Positions 48,501 through 61,672 of a DNA stretch of 64,000 nucleotides are shown piece after piece. This DNA is from Montifringilla adamsi (taxonomy: Eukaryota; Chordata; Aves; Passeriformes; Passeridae): positions 2,967,733-3,031,732 of the forward strand of contig JAGGNK010011114.1 in assembly GCA_017590115.1 (NCBI GenBank), given 5' to 3'. The translations under genes and the position numbers were made by a program. The notes below the pieces were generated by a model. That model saw only the letters and a program-made list of their open reading frames with translations. It did not search any database and was not told the origin of the DNA. The first letter of the stretch is position 1; each line of letters begins with the position of its first letter.

Positions 48501-50291
48501 GAGTAAATCAGGCTTTAATGTTTTCTGGTACTGCTGTTTGCTTTTCCATGTGGTGCATGCATTTTCTCTGGCAAATTTGTTTCCTCCAATTGTGTGAAAT
48601 TCATGCCTGTAACACACAGAAGCATGCATAAGTGAGAATGTGTGTGTAAAGTAAAAATTTACTTGTGTACTGATGTTTAGGTGTAAAAGCTACTTTTACT
48701 AAAAAATGGTTTAAGAGTAGGTTGGTTTGTTGGTAGATTTTTAAAAAATGTATTCTTTTTTTTTTTATTTTAGTGGTAGCAGTTTTCCTTTCTTCTAACA
48801 ACAAAATGCTCTAGTTCAGAGCAGAATACTCCTTTCTGAACTTAGAAACTCATCAGCTCCGTCATCTTTGTTACAAGTAGTGTTGCTTTGGGATTTATTT
48901 TTGGACTATAACTCAGTTATATTTACCCTAGAGGTGTACTTTCACTGAGGTGTGCCCCTTTATGCTTCAGTTGTGGAAATCAAAAGATTTAGAGGAGTTT
49001 ATGTGCTACTGCCATGCCTTTCTTCTTCTTGTTTCAAAACCAGGGAGGGAATGTGGAGAGTTTCTCTGTGTCTTACAGAGAACCATGGATGGCTGAGGGA
49101 GAAGCTGAGTGAATGCTGAGATCAATTAAAACACAAAAAGAAAGAGTAATTCATTTTCTAGTCCCTACTTTCTAATTTGCTTATTAAATATATGTACTTC
49201 CAGGTGCATTTTCCCTTTGCTAACAACTCAGAATTGTAGGAGAACTCACACAGTTATGTATTCCTGAAGCAGTGTCAAGGTTTCTGTACTTATCTGCCAA
49301 AAATAACCAGTCAGGGTTGTAAAACAATAGGATTTGGAATGGAATTTTGAATAAAACGGAAAGGAATATTCAGAAGAAACATGACTCATGCTTAGGTCTT
49401 CTGTTTCTTTGTTTTATATGGAATTAAAAACCAGGTTTCAGAATGTGTTTACATTAGACTGAAAAAGAAATTTGCGAGAGCTGCATTTGTAATGATGCTG
49501 CCTATTTTAAACATAAAAAGGTCTCTAAAACATTCACTTTTATCCTTCACATGAGGTACTGCAGCCCCCTGGACTGCATTCAGTATACAACACAAATCAA
49601 ATTGCTAGACAACTGAGTCTGTGTTCCTATGTCTCTTGTTAGAATGCAGTGATTCATTTCCCATTAATTTTCACGCAGATTATACTTCCTTGAATATTAA
49701 CAAGAACGGAGTTAGAATCAAAACCTAATCCAGCAAATAAAAATAACAGCTTTTTGTCTTAGTGTCATTGATCTTTTGAGTCAATAACTATCTGGCAGCA
49801 TAAATTTCACATGACTTCAGGCATCTACAGTAGGTGCAGCTCTCCCCTTGGTTTTCTCACCTCTTCCCACACTGGTAGCGACAGGAAATGAGCAGTGTTG
49901 AATGACTCATCTGAACTTCTTTGGGCACAGCAATTAGCCTGTAATTTAGGGTGACACAATAGGCACAGAAAAGCCAATTTCTTCCTGTTGGCAATCGTGG
50001 CAGCACAGGCTGAAACCCTCAGGCAGGGGCAATAATTCAGGAGGCTCTTCCAGACAGCTCCTGTGCCAGGTGAGAGCACAGCCCTGCTGGCATCACAGCA
50101 GTCGAGATTTGCGTGGGTCTTGGGTCTTCAAAGAGACTAGAGTAGTTGTTTAAGCTGTAAATTTGTAATTGTCAAATTGTAAATTTGTAAATTGCATGAA
50201 TGTATCAGCCTCGAAGGTGAAGAGTTCAGAGTATTAAAGACTGTGCTAAAAGCTGCCTGGCAGAGAGTATCTATGTTTCAAGCAGCAGCAG
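45522..50291. other. Unique non-coding DNA
   Basis: No gene, RNA gene or transposon is supported in this 4.8-kb stretch. Open frames are under 100 codons. The stretch 49820-50110 is locally GC-richer, with an 84-codon minus-strand frame and no recognised family. Confidence 0.55.
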
Positions 50292-50422
50292 CTCCTCCAC
50301 CTTCTTCTTCATCTTCTTCATCTTCTTCTTTCTTCTTCTTTCTTCTTCTTTCTTCTTCTCCTCTCTCCTCCTTTCTTCTCCTTCTTCTCCTCCTCCTCCT
50401 CCCTCCTCATCATCTTCTTCTT
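50292..50422. repeat. Polypyrimidine tract (TTC/TCC)n
   Basis: About 130 bp almost entirely C and T on the plus strand: CTT/TTC triplets first, TTCTTCTTTC words in the middle, then TCC triplets. Only a few A interruptions (near 50299, 50311, 50320, 50409 and 50412) break it. Such tracts can form triplex (H-) DNA. The 92-codon frame through it is an artefact. Confidence 0.95.
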
Positions 50423-53400
50423 GCACCCCAATACAGGGGCATTTTATTCATAAATCATCTAATTAGCTAAAAACACGATTCTAAAACATTTTTTCTGTAC
50501 CTATTCCAGCTTGATTCTAATGTGTGTAAGTAGTGTCAGTTTTTGCTCAAAATCTATGTAAAGTTCTATCTATTCATGCAAATGGTTCAATTTGTTCTAT
50601 CTAGAATGTAAGCCATGTTCTATGTACTATGTTTTCATTATGTCTGGAATGAAGTTAATTTTGTGAAAGGTAACACTAATGAACTTTAAACTAGGCTTTA
50701 GGGCTTTTACTAGCTAACACAGTCTCTTAAGGCACTTAAAATGTATTTCTACTTACTTAAAACTAAAACTTGCACTCTTATTTCATGCCTGTGTGGCTTA
50801 ATATATTTTAGTTTCTTTAAAAGTTCTAATTCAATCTCTACATTCCTTTGTCTCTCTGAGAGACTCAGAGAGGCTTCTATTTCATGCATTCCAATATTTA
50901 TTTCCTTTAAGCCAAACTTTGAATCATTTCCCTTGGGAAGTCAAACTTCTTTCCGGTTGTGAGATTCTGTTCAAGTCCTGTTATGCCAGGACACATTAGA
51001 ATATCACTTTCCCACATGTGAACACTACAATTTTCTGCTCACACCCCTGCTTACTCGATTCCTTATATGTAACTAGATATTTTCTTTTGATAGTGATCAA
51101 TAACCCTTCACTGCTTTAATGTAATTTTAATGTAATTTTAAACCAACCACTAGAGGCAAAAACGCACTGCCTAAATTCCAAGCATATCTGTCAAGCTCAT
51201 TCCCACAAGAAAACTGAGCTCCTGTAGTCAGCAGAGCAGGTGCTCCTTTGCAGCTGTGTTCCTGCAGGGTTTGTAGGCAGGAGAGGGATGTGTATTAAAT
51301 AGAAATATATTTATTCCATGGCAAATTGAAGCGGCTGCTGTGATCTGTTTGTAGTGGTAAAGGTGTGTGATTTATTGTGGTGCTCAGTGTTGTTTCAAGT
51401 ATCGTGGCTGGTGCTGTGTGTCAGAAAAGCCTGAATGATTGAATTTGCTGTGCCACTTTTTAAAAAAGGAACATAATTAATTCAACCAGAGAGAACTGGA
51501 ATTTTCTGTTGTTTGTAGCTGGAAAGGACAGCACTAAAATCAGGGCAGTTGTAACAGGTTAGTTGCGTTCTGTGTCCTAGCAGAAGTGTAGGTTCAGGCT
51601 CTCCCAGGAAAAGAGAGGAACTGAACTGATCTCTCTGCTGTTCTAAATCATGGTATTAAGGATCTAAGGACAAGAATGGCACTAGAAATTGTGATTGCAG
51701 AGACAGAAGGATAAACTCAAAACTCTATTTTGGTATCCAAAGCAAGAATCTCCTGCAGCTGACGTGCACAGTGCTGGTGAAACCTTTAAAAGATTTGATC
51801 AGGGGATGTGGAAGTATAAATGGCACAAACAGATCAAAGATAATTTCCCTATGTTTTGGGAGCTGCTACGTGAAAATGAGCTAATAAAACCTGACATGAA
51901 CATACCTACCAGTAGAAGTTTAATTTAAAAAGGGCTGAACAAGACCAAGAAAATGTACTTAGGCATCAAGGTCACTTTAATTTGAGAAGTTTGCCACATT
52001 TGCCTGGGCACTGGGGAAATAAGAACAGCCAGTGGAAAGGGAAAACAAAGAAATGCTTGCAAGCCCAGATGAGCAGGCACCCAGTGGCAGAGAGGTGGCA
52101 AAGAGCAGCAAGGTGTTTGCCAATAATGCAACGCAAAGCTTGTAGCACACTGAACAAAGGCTGAGATTATTGGCATTTGGAATGCATTCATCACCAGTGT
52201 CCATCTGGGGGAAGGCAGCATCAATAGCACTTGCCCTTGCTTGATTTAGGGTCTTCTCTAGTGACTGGAGCTTGGCTGCTGAGTTACTGCTCTCTCTTCT
52301 GGCTGAATTCTAGCCTATGTGCAGCTCAGTTGTAAGATTCTGAGCAGTCTGCCCAGCTTTATGAATATCCTGCCTCAATATTGAATGGGAAAAAAAGTCT
52401 CTTTGTGTAAAACTCCACAGCTGAAGGTTCCTGTTGTTTTTTTGAACGCAACGCTGTTCATCAAAATGTAGCTGCCTTTTTTTTTTTATTGCTGATATTT
52501 GATCACAAGTTGTTCTGAATTTTTTATTTTCATTTATTGAGAGATGACAGTACAGAAAAAGTTTCTACACAGACCTGGAGGAATTAATTCCTTTTTTCAT
52601 ATAGGAAAGCTCTCTGCTACCTTGTATCTTTTCTGTGCAGGGGAATTCACTCCCAGTTTCTAGCCCAGAGGACAAGCAAAGCTGAAAATCTGGACCTGTT
52701 CTTTATGCATGCTGCCATTGTGCTTTTTAAAATTAAGTGGAAGTCTTGAAAGCAGGTGGAAGTAACAAGAACATTGATTTAATTTGTATCACTAAGTTGC
52801 TCAGGCTATGTTGAAAATCCTCAGGAATACTTTCTGGGTATTTTGCAGGTCTGGGATATTCTGAGGGTAATTTTCAGTGCCTTCTCCAGGTCCCCAGCAC
52901 CTGCTGCTTTCTAGATTTTAGCAAAAACTCCTGTTTGCAGGTCCCCTCCTGTCAGGCATCATGAGCTGCACTCACCAAGCTGAGCCCTACACCAAACATG
53001 CTGAGATTTTGTTATGCATCTGCTGTCTGATATCAAAAGATAAAAACACTGTTGAAGTGGTAAGATAAAAAAGCAGTTCTTTGTGGGAGCTCCCAGGTGA
53101 ATCCACAGTTATGGGCTATGGGCACACTCAGTGTTGAATTTCTACAATTTTTGTTAGTTTAACAAATTATCATATTGAACAAACATTCTCCAGTTAGAAG
53201 AGCAGTTGGTTAGGTAATTTTTCCCCCAGATAATGCCCCACTGGAGTTGGTTCAGGGATTCTTTGCTCAGTTTCTTGTTGTTTCTCCTCAGATTGAAAAA
53301 CAAAACGTTCTTCATGTAGGTCCTCTTCTCAAAAATAAAACTAAATGGTGTTTCAGGAATGTGTTGGAAAGTTAGCTTATTACTCAGAGAAAAGGTAGGA

Positions 53401-55129
53401 AAAATACCAGGAGCTGTATAACCACATATTAATAGTCTACAGAGCTATGAAAAACATGTAAAAGCTGAAACCTTTAGGCAATCACATCCCACAAGATGGG
53501 AGGTGGGGGCCAGGCTTGCTGTGTCCAGGGGGTGAACTGCTTCTGAACGGCTCTGTGCAGCTTCTGTGCTCACCAAAATCCCACAGCAGCTCCTGGAAAG
53601 CCTCTCCTTCCCCTGGGAGATGCCTGTGTTGGGCTGAGCAAGGCTGCAGGTGTGCCCCTGCTGCCTGCACCTGCCCACCCACTGCAATACAATTGTGTGC
53701 TTCTCTTTGCTCCCCTCAACATCTGCTCCAGCCGTTCTAGCACAGCATGGAAGAGCATTATCCTGGTTTTAGGGCTTTTCTGGCTCTTACAGCATCAGGA
53801 ATCCCAGGCATCAGTGTGCTCCCTCTCAGAGCAAAGCCGCTGCAGGTGTGTCACTCACACCCAGGGGCTCATCTCACACCATCATAACTGCACATCTGGG
53901 GACTTCTGCAGGTATTTATTGCCCTGTGGAGGAACCAGCTGACCTAATCACTCTGGGCTTTGTCATTCATGTGAAGAATAGTAGCTGGTGTCAGCCAGAA
54001 AAGAAACATCCCAAGCTTTGAGCAAATTTCCATTAAAATAAGTCTTTTTGTATTATGACATTTATTTCATGAAACATTAACTTCATTTTCTGCAGACTGT
54101 TTTAACATTTTGAGTTAAAGGTTTTCTCTTACTTTTGCATTACTAGATAACTATAATAATGCAGGGCATATCATAAAGTTTGCAGAGAGCTGTACATCTG
54201 AAACTGTTACAGTTCAAAAATAGAAATGAAACAAAGTCCAAAGAGAAAACTGTCAGTGAAAATTGGTAGCAATTGGATATGTATGTAAATTACAAAAACT
54301 AATCTACCAAGATTCATAGGGCAAATAACTCCAGCTACTATTACTTGGCACCAAATAAAAACATTTCATTGAAAGTGCAGCTGCTAGAGAAATGAACTGA
54401 TAAACATAAATTGAACATAAATGGCTGCAGGCAAACTGGAGCAGCAAACAGAAAAGGGACAGGGAAGAAAAATGTTGTTTGCATACGTGTGTGTGCCTTT
54501 GTACAGAGTGTTGTACTCATGTAAACATCTGAGAGTCTCAGACATGGAGGGGATTGTGAAGTTTCCCAGGTGGAAAACCCTCAGTCACTCTCCCCAGGAA
54601 TGGAGCCACACCTGGCTGCAGGTGAGGAATTGTGTCCAGAACAGGGTCCTGCTGCTGGTCTGGAGATGCTGACCATGGTCAGTGATAAAAGGGATGGAAG
54701 GATAAAATCAGCTCTGAATTTCATGCCTTGCTGACCGATAAATTTAATACTTTAGGTTGTTGTATAAGGAATTTTGTAAAGTCTCAGGCTAAAACCTGAT
54801 GTAATTTTTAGGAATTTAAATATGAAATTACTCCATTATTCCCATTAGTAAGGGTGAAAACTGAGGTTGTGCTTTATCCCTCCTCCCCTTCCATTCTTGT
54901 CTCAGAGTCCCAGCTAGGTATACCTTTCAATTAATTCCTTTCCCTAAGGACACCCAGTAATAAACACCAAACCCACACATCAATTAGTGACCACCAAAAA
55001 CCCATCTAAAGCCATGTAGATGCATATGCACAGATAACTCCCCTCCTCCTTCCAGGCACATAAATGCCTTAAATCATTCTCTGCAGTTTCCTAGGAACCA
55101 CACTCCAGATGTGGTATTTAAGAGTGAAT
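50423..55129. other. Unique non-coding DNA
   Basis: No gene is supported. A short near-duplication TAATGTAATTTTAATGTAAT lies near 51117-51136. The words CCACACCTGG...TTGTGTCCAG near 54608-54640 faintly recall a bird CR1 line but do not extend. The GC-richer part 53500-53720 has opposing frames on both strands and no recognised domain. Confidence 0.5.
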
Positions 55130-55460
55130 GTGGCTAACGTTTATTAGACTTGAACTGTATTGTGGGTAATTGTCCAGTAATAACCTTTGGTAAATTATAT
55201 GAAGCCTTTACTTTACTTAACAGGGAAGGCAGGCTCCCCAAACTCTAATATTATCATCATTCAAGATAATGAGCAACACAAACCATTCTATTACCAATCT
55301 AAAAGCAATAAATGTCAAAGTAAAGAACTATGCAATATTCTGGCCTGGAAGAACAAAGGACAAAAGTAATGATAATGCCTTTTTATATTTGCAGTCTATT
55401 ATATCATGCATAACAAATGACCCTGTAATTGTAGACATTGTTATTTCAACAGGTTGTAAA
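55130..55460. promoter_or_regulatory. Candidate conserved non-coding element
   Basis: Unique AT-rich sequence with GGGTAATTGTCC, AGTAATAACC, GTAATTGTAGAC and TATTATCATCATTC words, and no repeat structure. It runs into a 138-codon open frame (55269-55685) that has no recognisable domain. The sequence up to about 55690 has the same texture and could extend the element. Function is inferred. Confidence 0.25.
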
Positions 55461-58400
55461 GGGAAAATGCTGGGGGTGGAAAGGGAGTGTTTTGAACGCT
55501 GCCCCAAAAAATGCTGTAGGGCTGGTAAATCGGAATGCCTGATGATTTATTTGAATTTTATCCTGCTGGGTTATTCTGAAGCTGTTTTGTTTACCACCAC
55601 AGTCATCTGGTGCAGTGTGACACCAAATCCTGGCAGCGCTGATGGCTTTACCAGTGACTTGGTGACAGCCCCAGCTCTCCTCTGACATGAGCATAAGCAG
55701 GAGCAACAATACCATTCCAAACACAGCTGATTGATTTATGGAGGTTTCTAATTTGGGCATCTACAGACCATTCAGAGGTCACACAGCCTTTGGGCATCCA
55801 TCCATTGGAGCCCCAAATAAGGGGCTCTGTCTCTACTGCTCAGCATGTGGTGCTATAGCTCAGGTGCTCCTGGGTTTCTAGAGCGACTCACTTCGGTTTA
55901 TCCTGGATCAATTTTCTTTTGTAAACAAAAGCAGAAGCTAGTAAGCTGTTAGATCAGCATTCAGAGCAATTTTTTAAAAGTTGGGGGAACAAAATTGCCA
56001 GAAACTCAGGAAGCCAATGGCTCAGCTACCCCTGTGTGAAAGTAGGATAGTTCTGACTTTCTTGCACCTTATATTCATTACCTATTTTGAGAAAAGCATT
56101 TTAATCAGAAAATGCTGTCTCTTAGCTCACATGCACTTCATGCCAGCGTGTCTGCAAAGCAAGCCATTCACTTAAAGAAATATTTAAATGGCTCTACTCT
56201 CTGTGATTGAAAGAACTGCTTCATGCAGCTTTGATGAAGGCAATTAGCACATGTGGCAAATATCCTTTAGATCTCATCCACCAACATGCACAGCCAAATT
56301 CTGATACCAGGTACCCAGGTCTGAAGTAAATCCATCCATCCTGCTTTCTACATTTGTGACCATGATGAGTAGGATTTAGCTGGAAGGGGAAAAGTTGAGA
56401 GCTCTTGGTCCAGAAATGAACCCTTTGCTGTCAATATATTGCCTTATATGGGGCTTCTATGACTTCTCTGGGAAAGGTGTAAAATATGATATTAAACTGA
56501 ACTAATCTTGCTTGTATTTCCCTTATTAAGGTGGTTTAACAAGTTGCCTTTGTCATATGATTGTTTCTCAAAAGGGTCACATTACCACCTCAAAACTGTG
56601 TTTGTCAGAGGGAAAACAGGCCCCCAGAACAAAGCTGTAAAATTTAGGTCATTCATACTGCTGCTTAAGAGAAGTGACAGGAAAAAACCAAAGCAGCAAG
56701 CAGTTATTTTACACAACTTTCTTTTCTCAAGGAAAACAAATGATGAAACTTCTCAATATTTGCATTTTCCCCATCAGCATACATCCCAACCCTGTCAACG
56801 AGTGGCAGGGGGTGGCAGTGCCTGTCACGTCTCTGCTTTTGGAAAAGATCAGAACCCTGATGGCACAGCCACACTGCAGTTTCCCTAGCAGATCCCAGAC
56901 AAGATGTTCCCCAGGAGAGTTTTTTGATATCACCGTTTTTCAGGTAAGTTCCACGGCGATGATCACAGCTTGTGTTGTGTTTTATTTTTACTCCTTCTTC
57001 CCCATATCTAAATGTGTGTTATGCATTTACCTACATGTTCATCTGTTTCTGTTTGTCTTAAATTTTATCTGGTAGCATCTGTGAGTGGTAGTTTTGTATA
57101 ATAACATAAGTGAAATCAACAGTTGGGTTTAAGGGCTGTGTTCAGCAAGAAGTGGAGTTTTGGATGACTCCAACTAGGGATTGACTGCTGGTGTGTGAAG
57201 AGGGATTTGGTTAAACAACTCTAGATATCAAGATTATCATCCTCTTTTCCTGGGATACTGCAGAAAAGAAACTTAGCTCCTTTCAGTCTGAAAAAAAAAA
57301 AAGTCATCATATATCCAACAGAGTTGTATTTTTTCTCACTGTGCCGCATCCCAAATGCATTTGGTTGTTTATCAGGTGAAGTTCAGAAACAGTTCAGGAA
57401 AGAGCATATGTGAACCCACCCTCAGAGAAAAGCACAAATGTTGATGCTGCCACTGGGCTGGGAGCAAGATAAGTGACAATGTCCAAGATAGTCAGGAGCA
57501 AATAATTAGATAAATTGTTATGGAATTAGTCATACATCGAATTTTAATTCCCAAACCGAGTGGGAGGCCACAGGAATGTTCCAAGTGTCAGTGTGAAGGC
57601 AGAAGAGTAATCACAAAGATTTATTACAAACTGATGGAGTGCCTTGGCATGGTGGAGGGATTTAGATCTACCTAAACAAGTTTGGATGCAGGCTGGCACA
57701 CACCTACCAAATCCAGCACCTGTGATCTGTTCAGTGCTCCTCCAGCAGCAATGAAACAGCTGGAAAGTTGCAGAAGACTTGAAATAAATTTAAGAAATCC
57801 CAGACAAACTGCCCTATGAGCTGCTCTGCCTATCTCATCCTCAGGCAAATGGCAATGGAGAGTATTTTTTAATGGCATTTTGCACATTCATGGTGGGTTC
57901 CGAGGTATTTTCTGCACCTTGGAGATGGAGAACACGTGTTAGAAGGGATTTGCATGGAATAATGGTTCAGGGTCTTGTGGGACTTCCACAATTTCAAATA
58001 ATCTCATCACATATATTCTGGAAGGAAGTGCTAATTAAAAGTATAAAAAAACCACATGTGGAATTTGTGAAGCTGCTATCCAAAGCTGTATTGCTGCATC
58101 TGTTCTGCATTGCAATTAGTCATAGTTAAATCAGAAAATAAGATATCTGAGCTCTGCACTTCTAAAACTGCAAATCCCTCCCCTACAAAAAAGCAGGCAC
58201 AGTGCACCTGTAATGCAGTGGTGGGAAAAGTAAAATATCAGCCCATTAGCAGAATGTAGGGGCTCCAGTGTTACTAAAATTTATTACAAGAAGCTATTAA
58301 AAAATAGAATCTTATTAGTGGAAAACCACTATTAATATTAGGAAGAAAGTAGTACAAAATAAAGGGGATTTTTTTGTGCTGGTTTTGTGAGTTGTGGTCC

Positions 58401-59729
58401 ATCTTATGTCTTAACTTAGAACTTACCACTTAGTGGTACAATGATTTTCTGTGGCATCCAAAATCAGCACTCTCCACTGATCTACCCTAGAAACCACAGG
58501 AGCAGAAAGGAGGAGAAAATCTATTTTGGTACAGCATTTTCTTAATGGCTGTTGAGAGTTTTGAAATATGAAAGGACAGTAATGCTGATTTTTTAAAAAA
58601 TGTATTTTATTTTAGCCCTTTAGTTGTTCTATACTTACTGTGGGTTTGACAACAATTCTTGGTGCTTAATTTTGCTTGTAGGATTCCCTCTTTCTGAATC
58701 TTCTCTTTTATTTATGAAAAAATTTATTTTCTACATCAGAAAGACAGAGAATTCTACCACAGATGGGGCCCAGGCCTCAGGGAAAACAGGTGACCTTCCC
58801 AGAAAGTGTTTCCAATTTCCAGTTCCTTTTATCACTAGGCAGTCTCCGAGTTCCATGTGTATAAAATACACTGTAGAACTCCTAAACAAATAGATAGGAA
58901 AGTACCTATACAATAGTGGTTTTTATTAATGTGTAGTTTAGCACTAAATATGTCTGATATTTTCTTCTTTTTTTAGTTGTTATTAGAGTCTTATGGGATG
59001 CTCTACATCAATAATATTTCAGAGCCCCATGCTTATAATTAGAGCTGGGTAAATTATTCATCCCAAACAATATTTATCATAAATTTATGCTCTCCATTTC
59101 CTGGAAGAGCACTACTTGTTTTTATGCTTATTGGGTAGGACAGCCTGCTGCTTTCCAAGGGCTCTCAATTTCGGGGTTACAAGGTCCACTTACAAATTTT
59201 TTATCCCAAGTCTTTTGTTTTCCCTCAGAGATGATGGGGGATGTTACTCCTCATTATTTTCCTGGTAACTGCTAAAGCGAAGGAGAGGTTTCTGAAGGTG
59301 TGACCTTTCTCTGGAGGGAAATATCTTATTTCAGAGCAGCTCCCAACAAATTGATTTGTCATTCACACACAATTGTTGTTCACTGGTGCTGTTTTGTTCT
59401 GGGCCAACCAAGCCTCATGAATATTATTCTCTGTGGTCTGAGCACCTCCTTTTGAGGTCAGCCAAGCTTTTTTTGGCTCTGGCTTCCACAGTGTGTGTAT
59501 ACTCATCTGAACTGAGCTGTTAGGAGGTGTTAACATGGTCTGGCAGCTTGCCTGCTGAATCCCATGGGGTGGGAAACTGTGGCTTTCTCTGGATCCACTC
59601 ATGCACACAGTTGAGTACAGAACATGCTGTGATTTATCCCTGGAGGTCAGCTCAGCTCCCCTCAGCCACTTGTTCCTCCCCTCTGGTAGAAACTCCAAGG
59701 GTAAAAGGGAGAAAATTGGTGAATTTGGA
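55461..59729. other. Unique non-coding DNA
   Basis: No gene is supported. The frames at 56508-56888 (126 codons) and 56674-57075 (133 codons) overlap in different phases and have no domain. An 11-base A run lies near 57291. I see no transposon until the LTR remnant at 59730. Confidence 0.55.
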
Positions 59730-60080
59730 TCGGGACAGCCTAATAGGTAAAGCAAAAGCTGCACACACAAGCAAAGCACAGCAAGGAATTCCTTCATCTT
59801 CCCATGGTTCAGCCATCCCCAGGAGAGCAGGGCTCCCTGACATGGAGTGGTACCTTGAGATCAGAATTGCCAAGCTCTGAACATCATCTCTTCCTTCTTC
59901 TTCCAGCTTTCATTGCTCAGAAAGGTCTGGGGTATCCCCATGGTCATTTGGGGTCAGCTGTGCTGGCGGGATGGTGTGAGAAACTTGAAAAGCTTCGTTG
60001 TTGTGTGAGCAATAACTAAAACACCACAAACCCAAACTGCAGCCCCACACGAGTCACCAGGAGGAGAAAACATCCTGCTC
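59730..60080 (+). mobile_element. Eroded avian ERVL-like LTR remnant
   Basis: From memory of bird repeats, several words here follow the order of a widespread avian ERVL-type LTR. They are GGGACAGCCTAATAGG (59732), GCAAAGCACAGCAAGGAATT (59771-59790), CAGCCATCCCCAGGAGAGCA (59810-59829), GGGGTCAGCTGTGCTGG (59950-59966), GAGCAATAACTAAAACA (60007-60023) and AACTGCAGCCCCACACGAG (60035-60053). The ends are not definable, and the usual tail of the element is missing or diverged. It is clearly older than the LTR pair at 1167 and 25650. The 144-codon and 117-codon frames here are fortuitous. A repeat-library search would settle the family name. Confidence 0.6.
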
Positions 60081-61475
60081 TCATTCTGCTTCTGCTCAGT
60101 AATGCTCGTCTCTGACCCTGTGGTGCAGTTTTAGTCGCTGGTCGTTGTCTTTCCTCTTTTTTTTTGGTATGGCAGGGGTTTCAAATGAGAGGAATTTTTG
60201 GGGGCTGATTCCATGGTGCCTGGAGGGAAGTTACTCTTGTGCTCAAGCCGTGAATCTTGAGCATCCTCTCAAATATAAGGAAATAAAAGGAAATAAATAA
60301 AAGGAAAATGAGATTTCCTTAGAGAGGAGATAAGAATGTCCCAGCTTTCGTGTTTGTACATATAAATTTACAGTAAGAGTGTAGTGTAACCTGTTAAATA
60401 CAGAGTGTTGTAAAGAAAATAGAAAGAACCGAGTCTTTAAGAAAATTGCTCTGTGGTAGGGGCTGATTTGTGATCATATATTTTTGATATGTGATTTGTG
60501 ATTTGTGAATATATTTTTCTTGCACCTATCTTTGCAGAATGTCACAAAGGGGTTTGAAATAGTTTTTGATGCTGATAAAATGATAGGGTGTTTTTTTTAA
60601 ATATCCTGTGTAAAATCCATGTAAATTTGTCAGCTTATACATCTTTCCTTATCATCCATTTCTGGTATCCAAACTCTCAACTGCCAAAAAAGCAAAGCAA
60701 ACTAGTCTAACATTTTCATTTATGTACAAATTTTGCTTTATTCAAAAATTTGTAACAATTATTTCAGTGTAAAGTTGTCTGGGATTTGTTTGGCTGCTTT
60801 GCTTTTGTATTGTTTTCCCCTCATCTAGCAAAGACCAAGATACTAAGTGAAGGGTAAATATATTTTTAATATAAAAAAATTAATAAAAAGGCAGATTTAT
60901 CTGATTATTTACAGGACTGCTTTACGCCTGATAATTAGAGTAAAATAAATAAAATGAATTCTGATTGCAGTAAGGAAGGGAAAATCACTCTGTGCTTAAA
61001 ATATCAGTGGTTTCTGTTTCATACCACCAAAAAGACAATATTAATTGTCACCCACGTGATGCACAACATTCATGTTGTCCCAGAAAGTTTATATATTATT
61101 TAAGATTTATTCAGATTCAGTTTTATGACCTGCCTGGTGGAAACCATGGAGGAGGGAGTTGTTGCCAGATGAATGTGGAGTATATACATCCCAGAAATTA
61201 TAAAAATGTTGGACCTGAAGATGATTTTACCTCTGTCTGTGAGCACCTGTGGTTACAGCAATACCATGTTTGCATTCTCCAGCCAAATCCAGGTTTGCAG
61301 CTTCTGAACTCATTAAAAAACTACAGATAACCAGAAAAAAAGAGTAGGAAGGGACAGGAGGAACTCTGAGGGGAAGTGAGCAAAATATTTTGTTCCCTTT
61401 ACAGAAGATATAGTGACTTTCAAACACCTGGAATTTTAGAGGGGGAAAAAGGTTTACAATGCATTTCAGTGGAAT
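60081..61475. other. Unique non-coding DNA
   Basis: No gene is supported. Short direct repeats of TGTGATTTGTGA-type words occur near 60489-60507, and AAGGAAATAAA words near 60278-60305. The 112-codon frame at 60992-61330 has no recognised domain. Confidence 0.55.
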
Positions 61476-61507
61476 CTTATCTAATCTAATTTAATCTAAT
61501 CTAATTA
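61476..61507. repeat. (TCTAA)n pentanucleotide repeat
   Basis: About six units with one TTTAA variant. Confidence 0.9.
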
Positions 61508-61604
61508 ATATCCAGGAAAATATCCATCTCCTCTCATTTTACAGAGAGATTCTGATTTCAGTTAATGCTCTAACAATATAAGCATAATATAAAAAATATA
61601 AAGG

Positions 61605-61672
61605 GAATAGAATAGAATAGAATAGAATAGAATAGAATAGAATAGAAACAAATAGAATAGAATAGAAACAAT
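61605..61672. repeat. (GAATA)n pentanucleotide repeat
   Basis: About twelve GAATA units with two AAACA interruptions (near 61646 and 61666). The frame on the minus strand through it, with Phe, Tyr, Ser, Ile and Leu repeats, is an artefact. Confidence 0.95.

Noticed and set aside
54600..54650. Possible CR1 fragment (CCACACCTGG and TTGTGTCCAG words)
   Set aside because: The two words have an interrupted spacing and no further match on either side.
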